DNA of 6,495 nt, taken from NCBI GenBank assembly GCA_945787485.1, contig CALZHV010000123.1, positions 1 to 6,495 on the forward strand, in the 5' to 3' direction. Position 1 is the stretch's first letter. Each line of letters opens with the position of its first letter. Under the pieces are notes generated by a model. The model saw only the letters and a program-made list of their open reading frames with translations, made no database searches and had not been told where the DNA came from. This DNA comes from an uncultured Lachnospiraceae bacterium. Lineage in GTDB: Bacteria; Bacillota; Clostridia; Lachnospirales; Lachnospiraceae. Positions 1 to 5,649 of the stretch are shown here, piece after piece. The translations under genes and the position numbers were made by a program.

Positions 1-294
1 TCCCGGATCGCCACCCACAAGGACAAGTGAACCTTTTACAATTCCGCCACCCAATACTCTGTCTAACTCATTAATATCTGTTTTAATACGACTTTCATCT
101 GCTGTGGTAACGTCTAAAATACTAGTAGGCGCTACAGCATCTCTCAGTTTGCCTGATGAATGCTTATTAGCGCCCACTGTAATCTTTTCTTCAACAAATG
201 TATTCCAGGCTCTGCAGCCCGGACATTGTCCTAACCATTTAGCAGATTCATAGCCACATTCTTTACAGAAAAATACCTGTTTTTCTTTTGCCAC
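1..294 (-). CDS. radA: DNA repair protein RadA, N-terminal 98 residues (3' part outside window)
   Basis: RadA (Sms) is a RecA-like ATPase that helps process recombination intermediates and acts as a branch-migration helicase in the cytoplasm. The visible part starts with a four-cysteine zinc finger: C10 and C13 in CKECGYES, C24 and C27 in GQCPGC. A linker and the family sequence LDRVLGGGIVKGS follow. The window edge then cuts the gene inside the Walker A motif (GGDPG at residues 94-98, expected to continue as IGKS). The start is GTG at 294, chosen because MAKEKQVFFCKECG matches the usual RadA N-terminus and an AGGAG (303-307) lies 8 nt upstream. The gene begins 23 nt after the stop of the 137-residue protein, so the two are very probably co-transcribed. 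Linkage to clpC is common in Firmicutes. The KNRFG motif and Lon-like C-terminal domain cannot be seen here. Confidence 0.96.
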   Translation of the reverse strand, partial: MAKEKQVFFCKECGYESAKWLGQCPGCRAWNTFVEEKITVGANKHSSGKLRDAVAPTSILDVTTADESRIKTDINELDRVLGGGIVKGSLVLVGGDPG

Positions 295-302
295 TATAAA
301 AT

Positions 303-307
303 CTCCT
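303..307 (-). promoter_or_regulatory. Shine-Dalgarno site deciding the GTG start of radA
   Basis: The minus strand reads AGGAG here, 8 nt before GTG at 294. No ATG gives a better radA start, so this site supports the GTG. It lies in the 23-nt gap after the upstream gene. Confidence 0.85.
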
Positions 308-317
308 ATTATATAAA

Positions 318-731
318 TTACTGTTTTTCAATAAGAATATCTACTAACTTGCCATTTCCAAGTTCTACGCTAAGGTTTAATTTACCTCCGAGATTTGTCT
401 TCATCTTTCCTGCGTAAACCTTATCGATATGTATCTTGTAATCCTTTTCAGCCTCAAGCTCAAGTGTTATCTGAGCATCATCTAATCCTTCCACAACAAG
501 ATTAACGGCTTTGTCAGTTGCCCTGAAATTATGGACTACAGTTCCGGGTACTGACTCATATACGAACATACCATTTTTCTCAAGCTTTGTAATTTCTTTA
601 AATGTTTTTATCTTATAAACATCACCATTATAGTTAAATCCATCTTTCTTTGTCTTTACATCAAGACTATAATTACCAAAACTAAGAGCTCCTGTCTCTT
701 CTTCACGAATCAATTCTTCAATAACTGCCAT
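318..731 (-). CDS. Conserved hypothetical protein, 137 aa, between clpC and radA
   Basis: I cannot assign a function. The protein begins MAVIEELIREEE and has no signal peptide or membrane segment, so it is probably cytoplasmic. Residues 1-55 contain a Gly/Tyr/Lys-rich stretch (GALSFGNYSLD, then DVYKIKTFKEITKLEKNG). Residues 55-75 hold MFVYESVPGTVVHNF, and the last 60 residues alternate hydrophobic and charged residues as in a beta-sandwich, with GKMKTNLGGKLNLSVELG near the end. From memory, related Lachnospiraceae proteins are often labelled 'endosialidase', but nothing here supports that: it is far too short and has no Asp-box repeat. The start at 731 is preferred over an upstream TTG at 797 because GGAGG (740-744) lies 8 nt before it. 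A candidate promoter lies at 815-843. It is followed after 23 nt by radA, suggesting a shared transcript. Confidence 0.88.
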   Translation of the reverse strand: MAVIEELIREEETGALSFGNYSLDVKTKKDGFNYNGDVYKIKTFKEITKLEKNGMFVYESVPGTVVHNFRATDKAVNLVVEGLDDAQITLELEAEKDYKIHIDKVYAGKMKTNLGGKLNLSVELGNGKLVDILIEKQ

Positions 732-739
732 TGATTTTT

Positions 740-744
740 CCTCC
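740..744 (-). promoter_or_regulatory. Shine-Dalgarno site deciding the start of the 137-aa protein
   Basis: GGAGG on the minus strand, 8 nt before ATG at 731. It argues against the in-frame upstream TTG at 797, which has no such site. Confidence 0.85.
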
Positions 745-814
745 ATCAAGTTATTTAAACGCTTATCAAACCAGCAAATTTTAATTTTTGTAAACAAATA
801 AAATCAGCAACTTA

Positions 815-843
815 ATTATACAATATATGACGTTTTTTTTCTA
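815..843 (-). promoter_or_regulatory. Candidate sigma-A-type promoter for the 137-aa gene and radA
   Basis: On the minus strand a perfect TATAAT (815-820) follows TAGAAA (838-843, 4 of 6 matches to TTGACA) with a 17-nt spacer. The run of eight A residues at 833-840 overlaps the -35 element and the spacer. A start about 7 nt downstream would give a leader of roughly 75-80 nt before ATG 731. In such an AT-rich spacer a TATAAT can arise by chance, so this is a candidate only. Confidence 0.42.
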
Positions 844-903
844 TAAATATTTGAAGATTATTTGCTTAAATTTTACTTTTTTTACAATAAATAAATGTAT
901 TTT

Positions 904-3345
904 CTATCTCTTGATAAATTCAACCTTATTGTCCTTTATAGTGATTCTTACCGTGTCATTTGCACTTATTTTGCCGGCAAGAATCTGCTCAGCAAGCCCA
1001 TCTTCAATCTCATTTTGAATTGTTCTCTTAAGCGGTCTTGCACCGTATTTCTTATCATATCCTTTATCAAAAATATAGTTTTTGAGTGTATCTCCGTAGG
1101 TAAGTGTAATATTCATTTGTTTCTTTACTCTTACCTTTAGTTCCTTTAACATAAGTGAGCATATAGATTTAACATCATCCTTCGATAATGCCTTAAACAC
1201 AATGATATCATCAATTCTGTTAATGAACTCAGGCTTAAACATTCTCTTAACCTCATCCATAACATTTGCCTTCATATCGTCATGTTCTTTATTTTCATCG
1301 CTGTCTGTACCAAAGCCAAGATGCTTTGGCTCTATAATTCTCTGAGCTCCGGCATTACTTGTCATGATAATAACCGTATTTTTGAAATCAATCTTTCTAC
1401 CCTGTGAATCAGTAATATGACCATCATCCAATACCTGCAAAAGCATATTAAACACATCAGGATGTGCTTTTTCTATTTCATCAAAAAGAACAACTGAATA
1501 AGGATTTTTGCGAACCTTTTCACTGAGCTGTCCGCCCTCATCAAATCCGACATATCCCGGAGGTGAGCCTATCATCTTTGATACGCTGTGTTTCTCCATA
1601 TATTCTGACATGTCAACTCTGATTAGTGCATTTTCATCGCCAAACATTGCTTCAGCAAGTGTTTTTGAAAGCTCTGTTTTACCTACACCTGTTGGACCAA
1701 GGAAAAGGAATGAGCCTATTGGTCTCTTTGCATCCTTGAGTCCTACTCTTCCTCGTCTTATTGCCTTTGCAACAGCAGTCACAGCCTCGCTTTGACCAAC
1801 AACTCTCTTATGCAAAATATCCTCAAGTGCAAGAAGTCTTGATGATTCTGATTGTGTAAGCTTTGTAACAGGGACTTTTGTCCATACCGAAACAACATTA
1901 GCCACATCCTCTTCATCAACCTCAAGACCATCCTCCTTGAGTTTAATCTTTTCTTTTGCTTTTTCTATTTTTTTGATTGTTCTGTCAATTTCTTTTTTTA
2001 CTTCTGAAGCTGTATCCATTTCTTCGCATACAATTGCTTCCTCAAGTTCATCCTCTAAATCACTTAATCTTTCCTCAAGAGATAAAACAGTTTTATTTCC
2101 TGAAAAAAGTCCAAGTCTCTTTCTTGATGCTGCTTCGTCAATCAAATCAATTGCCTTATCCGGAAGGAATCTGTCATTAATATATCTGATAGAATAATCC
2201 GTTGCGGCCGAAATTGCCTCATCTGTTATGAAAACATTATGATGCATTTCATATCTTTCCTTTAATCCATGCAATATTTCTATTGTTTCTTCTCTTGTTG
2301 GTTCCCCAACATATATTGGCTGGAATCTTCTCTCAAGTGCGGCATCTTTTTCGATATATTTTCTGTATTCCGTGCGTGTTGTTGCACCAATCATCTGAAT
2401 CTCGCCTCTTGAAAGTGCAGGCTTTAATATATTTGAAGCATCAATTGCCCCCTCAGCGCCACCTGCTCCGATTATCGTATGAAGCTCATCCACAAACAGA
2501 ATTATATTACCTGCGGCACGTACTTCATTTATTACCTTTTTAATTCTTTCTTCAAATTCACCACGATATTTTGAGCCCGCAACCATAGCTGAAAGGTCAA
2601 GACTAAGTATTCTTTTTTCTGCCAAAAGCTCAGGTACACTTCCCGAAGCTATAAGCTGTGCAAGTCCTTCCACGACAGCAGTTTTTCCTACACCCGGCTC
2701 ACCTACGAGGCAAGGATTATTTTTCATTCTGCGACATAAAATCTGCATTACACGTTCAATTTCTGCAGTTCTTCCAACTACAGGGTCCATGAGATTTTCG
2801 GCAGCATTTTTTGTCAAATCCCTGCTAAATTGTTCTAATGTAGATGTATTTGACTTTTTCTTCTGATTAGGATTTTTAAGTGCAGAAAATTCTTTTTTTG
2901 CAATATTGGGATCAACACCACAAGTCGCCATTATATCTACATAAAGTTTTTGTATATTAATTGACATTGCATTGAGAAGTCTTATCGCAACACAATCAGT
3001 TGTCTTTATTATTGCAAGAAGAAGATGCTCTGAGCCTACCATATCACTTTTAAGGCGAACGGCTTCCTTTTGTGCATTTTCAAGTACAAGCTTTAGCTTT
3101 GGTGAATATGCATCCTTGTAATCCTTTTTCTTTCTTGCAAGCTTCTGCTCACTGTCTAAATATTTTTCTACTATTGAAATATCAGCACCTGCTTCATCTA
3201 ACACTCTCCACGCAGCGCTGTCTATTACGGCAAGCAAGCCATATAATAAATGTTCACTTCCAACAAAGGCGTGTTTATTTTCTTTAGCCATTTCGCAAGC
3301 ACAGTCTATTATTTCATATGCCTGTCCTGTATAATCAAGCCTCAT
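904..3345 (-). CDS. clpC: ClpC-type AAA+ unfoldase, ATP-binding subunit of Clp protease
   Basis: This is a cytoplasmic Hsp100 hexamer that unfolds proteins and feeds them into ClpP. The 813-residue length fits ClpC (about 810-820). Domains in order: two Clp-N repeats (about 1-75 and 76-145, each with a GSEHLL motif); AAA1 with Walker A GEPGVGKT (215-222), Walker B ending D286-E287 and arginine pair R339-R340; a short middle domain (about 423-470), which with the N-domain separates it from the longer-coiled ClpB; AAA2 with Walker A GPTGVGKT (550-557), Walker B D622-E623 and sensor-2 GAR (768-770). The loop LGF (676-678) sits where ClpC carries its ClpP-docking tripeptide. The start at 3345 (MRLDYTGQAYE) matches the family and has GGAGG at 3351-3355, 5 nt upstream. 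It overlaps the upstream regulator gene by 11 nt. ctsR, mcsA and mcsB are not next to it. Confidence 0.97.
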   Translation of the reverse strand: MRLDYTGQAYEIIDCACEMAKENKHAFVGSEHLLYGLLAVIDSAAWRVLDEAGADISIVEKYLDSEQKLARKKKDYKDAYSPKLKLVLENAQKEAVRLKSDMVGSEHLLLAIIKTTDCVAIRLLNAMSINIQKLYVDIMATCGVDPNIAKKEFSALKNPNQKKKSNTSTLEQFSRDLTKNAAENLMDPVVGRTAEIERVMQILCRRMKNNPCLVGEPGVGKTAVVEGLAQLIASGSVPELLAEKRILSLDLSAMVAGSKYRGEFEERIKKVINEVRAAGNIILFVDELHTIIGAGGAEGAIDASNILKPALSRGEIQMIGATTRTEYRKYIEKDAALERRFQPIYVGEPTREETIEILHGLKERYEMHHNVFITDEAISAATDYSIRYINDRFLPDKAIDLIDEAASRKRLGLFSGNKTVLSLEERLSDLEDELEEAIVCEEMDTASEVKKEIDRTIKKIEKAKEKIKLKEDGLEVDEEDVANVVSVWTKVPVTKLTQSESSRLLALEDILHKRVVGQSEAVTAVAKAIRRGRVGLKDAKRPIGSFLFLGPTGVGKTELSKTLAEAMFGDENALIRVDMSEYMEKHSVSKMIGSPPGYVGFDEGGQLSEKVRKNPYSVVLFDEIEKAHPDVFNMLLQVLDDGHITDSQGRKIDFKNTVIIMTSNAGAQRIIEPKHLGFGTDSDENKEHDDMKANVMDEVKRMFKPEFINRIDDIIVFKALSKDDVKSICSLMLKELKVRVKKQMNITLTYGDTLKNYIFDKGYDKKYGARPLKRTIQNEIEDGLAEQILAGKISANDTVRITIKDNKVEFIKR

Positions 3346-3736
3346 TGTTACCTCCATTCTGAAATTCACCAAATTCTTTGTACATTTGCGTAACTAACTG
3401 ATGCATTTCATTCAAACTTATGTCTTTGCAGATTGCCTCCGCTACCATCATACGCATTCCGTCATTCATATTTTCGATATGATTTACCTTGCTATTCACT
3501 TCAACACAAACAACGGCACCCTTTCTTCTGTCAAGTGTAAGGTACCCGTCATTTCTAAGTAAATCATATGCCTTATTAACGGTGTGCATGTTCACTCCAA
3601 GTTCATCTGCCAATTGGCGAACCGAAGGCAGTGATTCACCATTTTTTATTTTATCTTGTGCGATTCCTATGATTATTTGATTTCTCAGCTGTATATAAAT
3701 TGCTTCGGTGCTGTTAAAATCAACCGTTAATATCAT
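3335..3736 (-). CDS. GntR-family transcriptional regulator, YtrA-like short type
   Basis: This is a DNA-binding regulator of 133 residues. Residues 9-80 form the GntR winged helix-turn-helix: AIYIQLRNQI (12-21), then ESLPSVRQLADELGVNMHTV (34-53) with the recognition helix, then NKAYDLLRNDGYL and a wing with RRKGAVV. Only about 50 residues follow. These look helical (ISLNEMHQLVTQMYKEF), as in the YtrA subfamily, whose small C-terminal part serves mainly for dimerisation; no large effector domain is present. The start at 3736 is preferred because GAAGGA (3742-3747) is 5 nt upstream; an ATG at 3742 would have the site directly against it. The gene lies 37 nt after purD and overlaps clpC by 11 nt, so it may control its own operon including clpC. 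YtrA-type regulators often sit with ABC transporter genes, but none is visible here. The target is inferred, not shown. Confidence 0.92.
   Translation of the reverse strand: MILTVDFNSTEAIYIQLRNQIIIGIAQDKIKNGESLPSVRQLADELGVNMHTVNKAYDLLRNDGYLTLDRRKGAVVCVEVNSKVNHIENMNDGMRMMVAEAICKDISLNEMHQLVTQMYKEFGEFQNGGNNEA
3351..3355 (-). promoter_or_regulatory. Shine-Dalgarno site of clpC, inside the regulator gene
   Basis: GGAGG on the minus strand, 5 nt before ATG 3345. It encodes part of the Gly-Gly-Asn-Asn C-terminus of the upstream regulator. Ribosomes finishing the regulator would therefore pass over and expose this site, which supports coupled translation. It also rejects the longer in-frame start at 3372. 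Confidence 0.85.
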
Positions 3737-3741
3737 ACTCA

Positions 3742-3747
3742 TCCTTC
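3742..3747 (-). promoter_or_regulatory. Shine-Dalgarno site selecting the second of two nearby regulator starts
   Basis: GAAGGA on the minus strand, 5 nt before ATG 3736. The alternative ATG at 3742 overlaps it, so the downstream start is more likely. The two differ by only two residues. Confidence 0.65.
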
Positions 3748-3749
3748 TT

Positions 3750-3768
3750 TCTTAGATGCTGCATAAGA
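3750..3768. promoter_or_regulatory. Small inverted repeat before the GntR gene, possible operator
   Basis: The plus strand reads TCTTA-(9 nt)-TAAGA. Within it is a second, offset palindrome, ATGC-T-GCAT (3756-3764). It lies entirely in the 37-nt gap between purD and the regulator, just upstream of the regulator's Shine-Dalgarno. Its position would suit an autoregulatory site, but the arms are short and could occur by chance. It lacks the GC-rich stem and T-run of a terminator. Confidence 0.25.
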
Positions 3769-3773
3769 CATTT

Positions 3774-5045
3774 TTACTGTTCATCAATAGCCTTACCTAT
3801 ATCATGTCTCATGTATTTGTTTTCAAATTCAATCCATTCTGTAGCCTTATAAGCATTTGCTCTTGCTTCAAAAAGATCTGCACCCTTTGCGGTAACACCA
3901 AGAACACGACCTCCGTTTGTAACAACGCCCGCATCAGTCTTTTTAGTTCCTGCATGAAAGACATAATAATCCTCTTTATCCTTGAATGTGTCTAATCCAT
4001 TAATCACAAATCCCTTTTCATAATGCTCAGGGTATCCGTCTGATGCAAGAATAACACATACTGCTGCCTTATCCTCAAATTCAAGTTCAATCTTGTCAAG
4101 CGTTCCGTCTATACATGCTTCCATAACATCTATTATGTCATTTTTCATACGTGGTAATACAACCTGTGCTTCAGGATCACCAAATCTTGCATTGTATTCC
4201 AAAACCTTAGGTCCGTCAGGTGTAAGCATAAGTCCGCAGAATAATACACCCTTGAAATCTCTTCCCTCGGCTTTCATCGCATCCATAGTTGCCTGGTAGA
4301 TATTTTCCTTACAGAATTTATCTACTTCATCTGTATAGAATGGGCTTGGTGAAAATGTTCCCATACCACCTGTGTTTAGTCCCTTGTCTCCATCCTTTGC
4401 TCTCTTGTGATCTTGAGCAGAAGCCATAGGTTTAATCGTTGTTCCGTCACAGAAGCACAACACAGACACTTCTCTTCCTGTCATAAATTCTTCTATTACG
4501 ATTCTGTCTCCTGCTTTTCCAAATTGCTTGTCAAGCATAAGAGTCTTTACGCCTTCCTTTGCTTCCTCAAGTGTATTGCAAATTAAAACACCTTTTCCAA
4601 GTGCTAATCCATCAGCCTTAAGTACAATAGGCATCTTTGCTGTCTCAAGATATTCGATTGCAGCATCAGGGTCATCAAATGTCTCATATGCAGCAGATGG
4701 AATATTGTATTTTTTCATAAGATCTTTTGAAAAAGCCTTTGAACCTTCTATAATCGCTGCATTTTTCTTTGGTCCGAATACTTTAAAGCCTGCATTTTCC
4801 AAATCGTCAGCTACACCTGCAACCAATGGATCATCAGGTGCAACAATTATTAAATCTATAGCTTTTTCTTTAGCATATGCAATAAGAGACTCACTATCCA
4901 TAACAGATATATCCACACATGTTGCAAGTTCTGCAATACCGGCATTTCCCGGTGCTGCAAAAAGCTCTGTAACTCTGCTGCTCTCACTACATTTACGTGC
5001 TATTGCGTGCTCTCTTCCGCCACCACCAACTATAAGTACTTTCAT
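3774..5045 (-). CDS. purD: Phosphoribosylamine-glycine ligase (GAR synthetase)
   Basis: PurD joins 5-phosphoribosylamine and glycine with ATP to make GAR, the second step of de novo purine synthesis. The 423 residues match the family length (about 420-430). The protein starts with GGGGREHA (7-14). The ATP-grasp region includes GLALGKG (146-152), EEFMTGREVSV (185-195), QDHKRAKDGDKG (211-222), NTGGMG (224-229) and the metal/ATP-binding stretch LEYNARFGDPE (282-292). A C-terminal domain follows. At 69-73 it reads APDDP where many PurD have GPEAP; this looks like a lineage variant, not damage. The start at 5045 gives the usual MKVLIVGGGG N-terminus, with GGAGG (5055-5059) 9 nt upstream, better than the in-frame extension to 5075, which would overlap purN. 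It follows purN by 16 nt. Confidence 0.97.
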   Translation of the reverse strand: MKVLIVGGGGREHAIARKCSESSRVTELFAAPGNAGIAELATCVDISVMDSESLIAYAKEKAIDLIIVAPDDPLVAGVADDLENAGFKVFGPKKNAAIIEGSKAFSKDLMKKYNIPSAAYETFDDPDAAIEYLETAKMPIVLKADGLALGKGVLICNTLEEAKEGVKTLMLDKQFGKAGDRIVIEEFMTGREVSVLCFCDGTTIKPMASAQDHKRAKDGDKGLNTGGMGTFSPSPFYTDEVDKFCKENIYQATMDAMKAEGRDFKGVLFCGLMLTPDGPKVLEYNARFGDPEAQVVLPRMKNDIIDVMEACIDGTLDKIELEFEDKAAVCVILASDGYPEHYEKGFVINGLDTFKDKEDYYVFHAGTKKTDAGVVTNGGRVLGVTAKGADLFEARANAYKATEWIEFENKYMRHDIGKAIDEQ

Positions 5046-5054
5046 TTTATATTT

Positions 5055-5059
5055 CCTCC
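5055..5059 (-). promoter_or_regulatory. Shine-Dalgarno site deciding the start of purD
   Basis: GGAGG on the minus strand in the 16-nt purN-purD gap, 9 nt before ATG 5045. Confidence 0.85.
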
Positions 5060-5061
5060 AT

Positions 5062-5649
5062 TTAACTGTTTGCAATTTTATTAATCGCAGCAGGCAAAAG
5101 CTTCCACTCTGCCTCCTCCATTACTCTTTGCTGCAATGTCTTAGGAGTGTCGTCCTCTTTAACATATACAGCCTTCTGCATAATAATCGGTCCCGTATCA
5201 GTTCCCTTATCCACATAATGTACCGTAGCTCCGGTAACTTTTACACCTCTTTCAAGTGCAGCTTCATGAACCTTTAATCCGTAATAACCGGTTCCGCAAA
5301 ATGACGGAATAAGCGACGGATGTATGTTTATTATTTTATTTTCATATGCATCTATCATTTTCTCCGGTATAACAACAAGGAAACCTGCCAATACTATAAG
5401 GTCAGGCTTGTAGCTGTTTACTTTTTCCAGCAATGCATCGTTAAATGCCTTTCTGTTTTCAAAATCCTTAGGAGAAACTACCGCGGAATCTATACCGGCA
5501 TTTTTTGCTCTTTCAAGAGCATAAACACCATAATTGTTGCTAATAACACCTACGATTTGTGTATTTGTAACAGTTTTATCTGCTACTGCATCTATGATTG
5601 CCTGAAGATTGGTTCCGCCCCCCGAAACCATCACAACAACTCTTAGCAT
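5062..5649 (-). CDS. purN: Phosphoribosylglycinamide formyltransferase (GAR transformylase)
   Basis: PurN transfers the formyl group of 10-formyltetrahydrofolate to GAR, giving FGAR, the third step of purine synthesis. The 195 residues are close to the usual 190-210. The phosphate-binding loop near the N-terminus reads SGGGTNLQAI (9-18). The catalytic triad known for the family is present: N108 and H110 in INIHPSLIPSF, and D151 in GTDTGPI (matching Asn106, His108 and Asp144 of the E. coli enzyme). The start at 5649 overlaps the purM stop by 7 nt (ATGCTAA), and GGGAG (5657-5661) lies 7 nt upstream inside purM. This suggests coupled translation with purM. The next gene, purD, makes its substrate GAR. 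Confidence 0.97.
   Translation of the reverse strand: MLRVVVMVSGGGTNLQAIIDAVADKTVTNTQIVGVISNNYGVYALERAKNAGIDSAVVSPKDFENRKAFNDALLEKVNSYKPDLIVLAGFLVVIPEKMIDAYENKIINIHPSLIPSFCGTGYYGLKVHEAALERGVKVTGATVHYVDKGTDTGPIIMQKAVYVKEDDTPKTLQQRVMEEAEWKLLPAAINKIANS

Larger units (their letters stand above)
732..903. other. 172-nt AT-rich intergenic region after clpC
   Basis: This is the only sizeable non-coding gap in the window. It is very AT-rich. It holds the candidate promoter at 815-843 and the Shine-Dalgarno at 740-744. I see no GC-rich hairpin followed by a T-run on the minus strand, so no intrinsic terminator for clpC can be assigned. A weak interrupted stem with arms TTAAA/TTTAA and GCT/AGC could form around 750-783 in the leader of the next gene, but it is not convincing. 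Confidence 0.7.

Noticed and set aside
732..797. In-frame N-terminal extension of the 137-aa protein from TTG at 797
   Set aside because: There is no ribosome site before the TTG, the added 22 residues are unlike the rest, and a strong GGAGG precedes ATG 731.
827..1140. Short plus-strand open frames over the clpC 3' end and the adjoining spacer
   Set aside because: They are Phe/Leu/Ile-rich translations of AT-rich DNA antisense to clpC, with no ribosome site or recognisable domain. Apparent membrane character comes from base composition.
3346..3372. In-frame clpC extension starting MVNFRMEV
   Set aside because: It would cover the GGAGG at 3351-3355, overlap the regulator further, and add residues not seen at the ClpC N-terminus.
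3796..3826. Possible promoter for the regulator inside the 3' end of purD (TTGAAA, 19 nt, TATAGG)
   Set aside because: The spacer is long, the -10 matches only 4 of 6, and the elements lie in coding sequence, so chance is likely.
5046..5075. In-frame purD extension starting MQTVKWRKYK
   Set aside because: It would overlap the end of purN and cover the GGAGG at 5055-5059. The family N-terminus begins MKVLIVGGGG.
4528..5277. A 249-codon open frame on the plus strand
   Set aside because: It lies wholly antisense to the well-supported purD and purN genes. Its product is Ser/Pro/Ala-rich in a way that mirrors the other strand, and shows no family motif. It is a shadow frame.
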